Origin: Streptomyces sp. NBC_01428
GTDB lineage: Bacteria; Actinomycetota; Actinomycetes; Streptomycetales; Streptomycetaceae
Assembly: GCF_036231965.1 (NCBI RefSeq)
Contig: NZ_CP109499.1
Location: 3,348,001-3,412,000, forward strand
Direction of reading: 5' to 3'
DNA length: 64,000 nucleotides
The notes beneath the pieces were generated by a model. The model did no database searches and was not told the origin of the DNA. It was given only the letters and a program-made list of their open reading frames with translations. Below, piece by piece: positions 60,548-64,000 of the stretch; positions within the stretch are counted from its first letter, which is position 1, and each line of letters starts with the position of its first letter. Position numbers and translations under genes: made by a program.

Positions 60548-62929
60548 GTGACCATCGCGCCAGCAGATCCGGCTTCAGTGACCGAGCACCAGGCCCCGGT
60601 GGAGACCGACGGCCCCGGAGCCGCGCTGCTGCGGACCCTGACCGACCTCACCGCCGACCTCGCCGACGCCGACCCCGGCCGGGTCGCCGCCGCGGCGCTG
60701 CGTGGCCGGTCCGCCCGCGCCGACGAGGCCGAACTGCGCGAACTGGCCACGGAGGCGGCCGCCGGACTCATCTCCGAGGACCCGGTCTACTCCCGGCTCG
60801 CCGCCCGGCTGCTCACCATCAGCATCGCCGCCGAGGCCAGGTCCCAGGGCGTCACGACCTTCTCCGAGTCGGTCGCCGTCGGCCACCGCGAGGGACTGGT
60901 CGCCGACCGCACCGCCGACTTCGTCCGGCTGCACACCGCCCGGCTCGACGCGATGATCGACACGGCCGGCGACGACCGCTTCGGCTACTTCGGTCTCCGT
61001 ACGCTGCACAGCCGTTACCTGCTCCGCCACCCCATCACCCGCAAGGTCGTCGAGACGCCCCAGCACTTCATGCTGCGGGTCGCCTCCGGCCTCGCCGAGG
61101 ACGACACGGCACGCGCCGTCGACGAAGTCTCCGCGCTCTACGGGCTCATGAGCCGGCTCGACTACCTCCCGTCCTCCCCCACGCTCTTCAACTCCGGTAC
61201 GCGGCACCCGCAGATGTCGTCCTGCTACCTCCTCGACTCCCCGCAGGACGAGCTGGACTCCATCTACGACCGCTACCACCAGGTCGCCCGGCTGTCGAAG
61301 CACGCCGGCGGCATCGGTCTGTCGTACTCCCGCATCCGGTCGCGCGGTTCGCTGATCCGCGGCACCAACGGGCACTCCAACGGCATCGTCCCGTTCCTCA
61401 AGACCCTCGACGCCTCGGTCGCCGCGGTGAACCAGGGCGGTCGCCGCAAGGGCGCTGCCGCCGTGTACCTGGAGACCTGGCACTCCGACATCGAGGAGTT
61501 CCTGGAGCTGCGCGACAACACCGGTGAGGACGCCCGGCGTACGCACAACCTGAACCTCGCCCACTGGATCCCGGACGAGTTCATGCGCCGGGTGAACGAG
61601 GACGGCGTCTGGTCGCTCTTCTCCCCCTCGGACGTGCCCGAGCTGGTCGACCTGTGGGGCGACGCGTTCGATGCCGCCTACCGCAAGGCCGAGGAGGCGG
61701 GTCTCGCCAAGAAGACCATCCCGGCCCGCGACCTGTACGGCCGCATGATGCGCACCCTCGCGCAGACCGGCAACGGCTGGATGACCTTCAAGGACGCCGC
61801 CAACCGCACCGCCAACCAGACGGCGGAGCCCGGCCACACCGTCCACTCCTCGAACCTGTGCACCGAGATCCTGGAGGTCACGGACGACGGGGAGACCGCG
61901 GTCTGCAACCTGGGCTCGGTCAACCTCGGCGCGTTCGTCGTCGGTGACGACATCGACTGGGAGCGGCTCGACGAGACCGTGCGCACCGCGGTCACCTTCC
62001 TCGACCGGGTCGTGGACATCAACTTCTACCCGACCGAGCAGGCGGGGCGCTCCAACTCCCGCTGGCGTCCGGTCGGTCTGGGCGCGATGGGCCTCCAGGA
62101 CGTCTTCTTCAAGCTGCGGCTGCCCTTCGACTCGCCGCAGGCGCGCGCCCTGTCCACCCGGATCGCCGAGCGCATCATGCTCGCCGCCTACGAGGCCTCC
62201 GCGGACCTCGCCGAGCGCAACGGGCCGCTCCCCGCCTGGGAGAAGACCCGTACCGCTCGCGGTGTGCTGCACCCCGACCACTTCGACGTCGAGCTGAACT
62301 GGCCGGAGCGCTGGGCGGCGCTGCGGCAGCGGATCGCCGAGGTCGGCATGCGCAACTCGCTGCTCCTCGCCATCGCGCCGACCGCCACCATCGCGTCCAT
62401 CGCGGGCGTCTACGAGTGCATCGAGCCGCAGGTGTCGAACCTGTTCAAGCGCGAGACACTCTCCGGCGAGTTCCTCCAGGTCAACTCCTACCTGGTGGCC
62501 GAGCTGAAGAAGCTCGGCGTGTGGGACGCGCAGACCCGTGAGGCGCTGCGCGAGTCCAGCGGCTCGGTGCAGGGCTTCACCTGGGTGCCGCAGGACGTCC
62601 GCGACCTGTACCGCACGGCGTGGGAGATCCCGCAGCGCGGCCTGATCGACATGGCCGCCGCGCGGACCCCGTTCCTGGACCAGGCGCAGTCCCTGAACCT
62701 GTTCCTGGAGACGCCGACCATCGGCAAGCTCTCCTCGATGTACTCCTACGCCTGGAAGTCGGGTCTGAAGACCACGTACTACCTGCGGTCCCGTCCCGCG
62801 ACGCGCATCGCCCGCGCCGCCCAGGCCCAGGCGCAGCCCGAGAAGACCATCCCCGTCCAGCAGGTCGCCGACCCCGACGCCGTCGCCTGCTCCCTGGAAA
62901 ACCCCGAGTCTTGCGAGGCCTGCCAGTAA
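60548..62929 (+). CDS. nrdA: class Ia ribonucleoside-diphosphate reductase, large subunit
   Basis: A 793-residue catalytic subunit that reduces ribonucleoside diphosphates with NrdB. Catalytic cysteines sit in PQMSSCYLLD, SSNLCTEI and TAVCNLGSVN, and the C-terminal shuttle pair is ESCEACQ. The N-terminus (about 25-90) keeps only the second half of an ATP-cone-like domain (AAAGLISEDPVYSRLAARLL) and lacks the usual KRDG start, so dATP control may be weak or altered. GTG at 60548 has GAGGGAG about eight bases upstream. The B12 riboswitch precedes it. TAATG overlap links it to nrdB. Confidence 0.94.
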   Translation: MTIAPADPASVTEHQAPVETDGPGAALLRTLTDLTADLADADPGRVAAAALRGRSARADEAELRELATEAAAGLISEDPVYSRLAARLLTISIAAEARSQGVTTFSESVAVGHREGLVADRTADFVRLHTARLDAMIDTAGDDRFGYFGLRTLHSRYLLRHPITRKVVETPQHFMLRVASGLAEDDTARAVDEVSALYGLMSRLDYLPSSPTLFNSGTRHPQMSSCYLLDSPQDELDSIYDRYHQVARLSKHAGGIGLSYSRIRSRGSLIRGTNGHSNGIVPFLKTLDASVAAVNQGGRRKGAAAVYLETWHSDIEEFLELRDNTGEDARRTHNLNLAHWIPDEFMRRVNEDGVWSLFSPSDVPELVDLWGDAFDAAYRKAEEAGLAKKTIPARDLYGRMMRTLAQTGNGWMTFKDAANRTANQTAEPGHTVHSSNLCTEILEVTDDGETAVCNLGSVNLGAFVVGDDIDWERLDETVRTAVTFLDRVVDINFYPTEQAGRSNSRWRPVGLGAMGLQDVFFKLRLPFDSPQARALSTRIAERIMLAAYEASADLAERNGPLPAWEKTRTARGVLHPDHFDVELNWPERWAALRQRIAEVGMRNSLLLAIAPTATIASIAGVYECIEPQVSNLFKRETLSGEFLQVNSYLVAELKKLGVWDAQTREALRESSGSVQGFTWVPQDVRDLYRTAWEIPQRGLIDMAAARTPFLDQAQSLNLFLETPTIGKLSSMYSYAWKSGLKTTYYLRSRPATRIARAAQAQAQPEKTIPVQQVADPDAVACSLENPESCEACQ

Positions 62930-63948
62930 TGACCGACACCCAGCACGAGAAGAACCTGCTCGACCCGGGCTTCGAACTGACTCTCCGTCCCATGCGCTAC
63001 CCGGACTTCTACGAGCGCTACCGGGACGCGATCAAGAACACCTGGACCGTCGAGGAGGTCGACCTCCACTCGGACGTCGCCGACCTCGCGAAGCTGACGC
63101 CGGGTGAGCAGCACATGATCGGCCGGCTGGTCGCGTTCTTCGCGACGGGCGACTCGATCGTGTCGAACAACCTCGTGCTGACCCTGTACAAGCACATCAA
63201 CTCCCCCGAGGCGCGGCTCTACCTGAGCCGTCAGCTGTTCGAGGAGGCCGTGCACGTCCAGTTCTATCTGACGCTGCTCGACACGTACCTGCCCGACCCC
63301 GCGGACCGCGCGGCGGCCTTCGACGCGGTCGAGAACATCCCGTCCATCCGCGAGAAGGCGCAGTTCTGCTTCAAGTGGATGGACTCGGTCGAGAAGATGG
63401 ACCGGCTGGAGACGCAGGCCGACCGCCGCCGCTTCCTGCTGAACCTGATCTGCTTCGCCGCGTGCATCGAGGGCCTCTTCTTCTACGGTGCCTTCGCGTA
63501 CGTCTACTGGTTCCGCAGCCGGGGTCTGCTGCACGGCCTGGCGACCGGCACCAACTGGGTGTTCCGCGACGAGACGATGCACATGAGCTTCGCCTTCGAG
63601 GTCGTGGACACCGTCCGCAAGGAGGAGCCGGAGCTCTTCGACGACCGGCTCCAGGAGCAGGTGACCGACATGCTGCGCGAGGCCGTCGAGGCCGAGCTGC
63701 AGTTCGGGCGCGACCTGTGCGGTGAGGGCCTGCCGGGGATGAACACCGACTCGATGCGGCAGTACCTGGAGTGCGTCGCCGACCAGCGCCTGCAGCGGCT
63801 GGGCTTCGCGCCGGTGTACGGCTCGGAGAACCCGTTCTCCTTCATGGAGCTCCAGGGTGTCCAGGAGCTGACGAACTTCTTCGAGCGCCGCCCGTCGGCG
63901 TACCAGGTCGCGGTGGAGGGTTCGGTCGACCTCGACGAGGACTTCTGA
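62929..63948 (+). CDS. nrdB: class Ia ribonucleoside-diphosphate reductase, small (radical) subunit
   Basis: A 339-residue R2 protein. Diiron ligands fall in AFFATGDSIV (Asp), LFEEAVHVQFY (Glu, His) and FRDETMHMSF (Glu, His). The tyrosine of HVQFY, four residues after the His ligand, is in place for the stable tyrosyl radical. The C-terminal tail ends SVDLDEDF, the acidic/aromatic signature that docks on NrdA. The ATG shares its A with the nrdA stop (TAATG). A small 6-bp hairpin (63964-63979) follows. In S. coelicolor an AraC-type nrdS gene comes next, but the window ends. Confidence 0.95.
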   Translation: MTDTQHEKNLLDPGFELTLRPMRYPDFYERYRDAIKNTWTVEEVDLHSDVADLAKLTPGEQHMIGRLVAFFATGDSIVSNNLVLTLYKHINSPEARLYLSRQLFEEAVHVQFYLTLLDTYLPDPADRAAAFDAVENIPSIREKAQFCFKWMDSVEKMDRLETQADRRRFLLNLICFAACIEGLFFYGAFAYVYWFRSRGLLHGLATGTNWVFRDETMHMSFAFEVVDTVRKEEPELFDDRLQEQVTDMLREAVEAELQFGRDLCGEGLPGMNTDSMRQYLECVADQRLQRLGFAPVYGSENPFSFMELQGVQELTNFFERRPSAYQVAVEGSVDLDEDF

Positions 63949-64000
63949 CCGTTCGTCACCGAACCGGTCGCCCGACCGGACGTCAGCGTTGAGAGCCGGG

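Overview
The window is high-GC actinobacterial chromosome and reads as a Streptomyces core-chromosome segment. GC is very high, third codon positions are almost always G or C, GTG starts are common, and the gene order (kgd ... sodN ... encapsulin shell ... sigH ... wblE ... nagB-dasDCBA-dasR ... nrdAB) matches what I know of the S. coelicolor SCO52xx region. Both window edges cut through or end near ordinary metabolic genes. No rRNA, tRNA, CRISPR array, transposase or prophage was seen.

Region by region. (1) 1-2978: 3' part of kgd (2-oxoglutarate dehydrogenase/decarboxylase), closed by a strong bidirectional terminator. (2) 3102-16871: eight genes on one strand, the most unusual part of the window. 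Transcription order is a trypsin-co-occurring small protein (Trypco1-like), a trypsin-VMAP protein, a MoxR AAA ATPase, a SAV_2336-type vWA protein, a 79-residue FxsA-like RiPP precursor, an FxsB-like radical SAM/SPASM enzyme, a stand-alone HExxH peptide-modification enzyme, and a TIR-like/NB-ARC/TPR protein. It combines a vWA-MoxR-VMAP 'ternary' conflict system with a ribosomal-peptide cyclophane/hydroxylation system. (3) 17034-24000: small conserved genes, a DUF4097-PadR pair, a Clp-N/HTH pair with a probable leaderless autoregulated promoter, a quinone-type oxidoreductase and malic enzyme. (4) 24493-27214: polar amino-acid ABC transporter. (5) 27337-37537: accessory metabolic and regulatory genes: CGNR protein, Ni-SOD with its maturation protease, AraC/VOC/ATP-grasp genes, an ECF42-type sigma factor with its DGPF/YCII partner and a recognisable cognate promoter, and a DHFR-like/TetR divergent pair.

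(6) 37765-40450: a Family 2B encapsulin shell gene with its polyprenyl-synthase cargo. (7) 40661-48569: amidase, PLP enzyme, CPA1 antiporter, anti-sigma/SigH pair, diacylglycerol-kinase-like protein and WblE. (8) 48822-57906: a PdtaS-like histidine kinase, then the N-acetylglucosamine/chitobiose locus nagB, dasD, dasC, dasB, dasA and the divergent regulator dasR, with several DasR-type operators. (9) 58111-59978: DUF3311 plus a sodium:solute symporter. (10) 60284-63948: a cobalamin riboswitch followed by the class Ia ribonucleotide reductase genes nrdA and nrdB.

The functional logic is mostly regulatory: DasR controls aminosugar uptake and catabolism, B12 availability should shut off the class Ia reductase, the ECF42 factor probably drives its own partner operon, and SigH is paired with an anti-sigma kinase. 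Family names rest on motifs read by eye; no database search was run.
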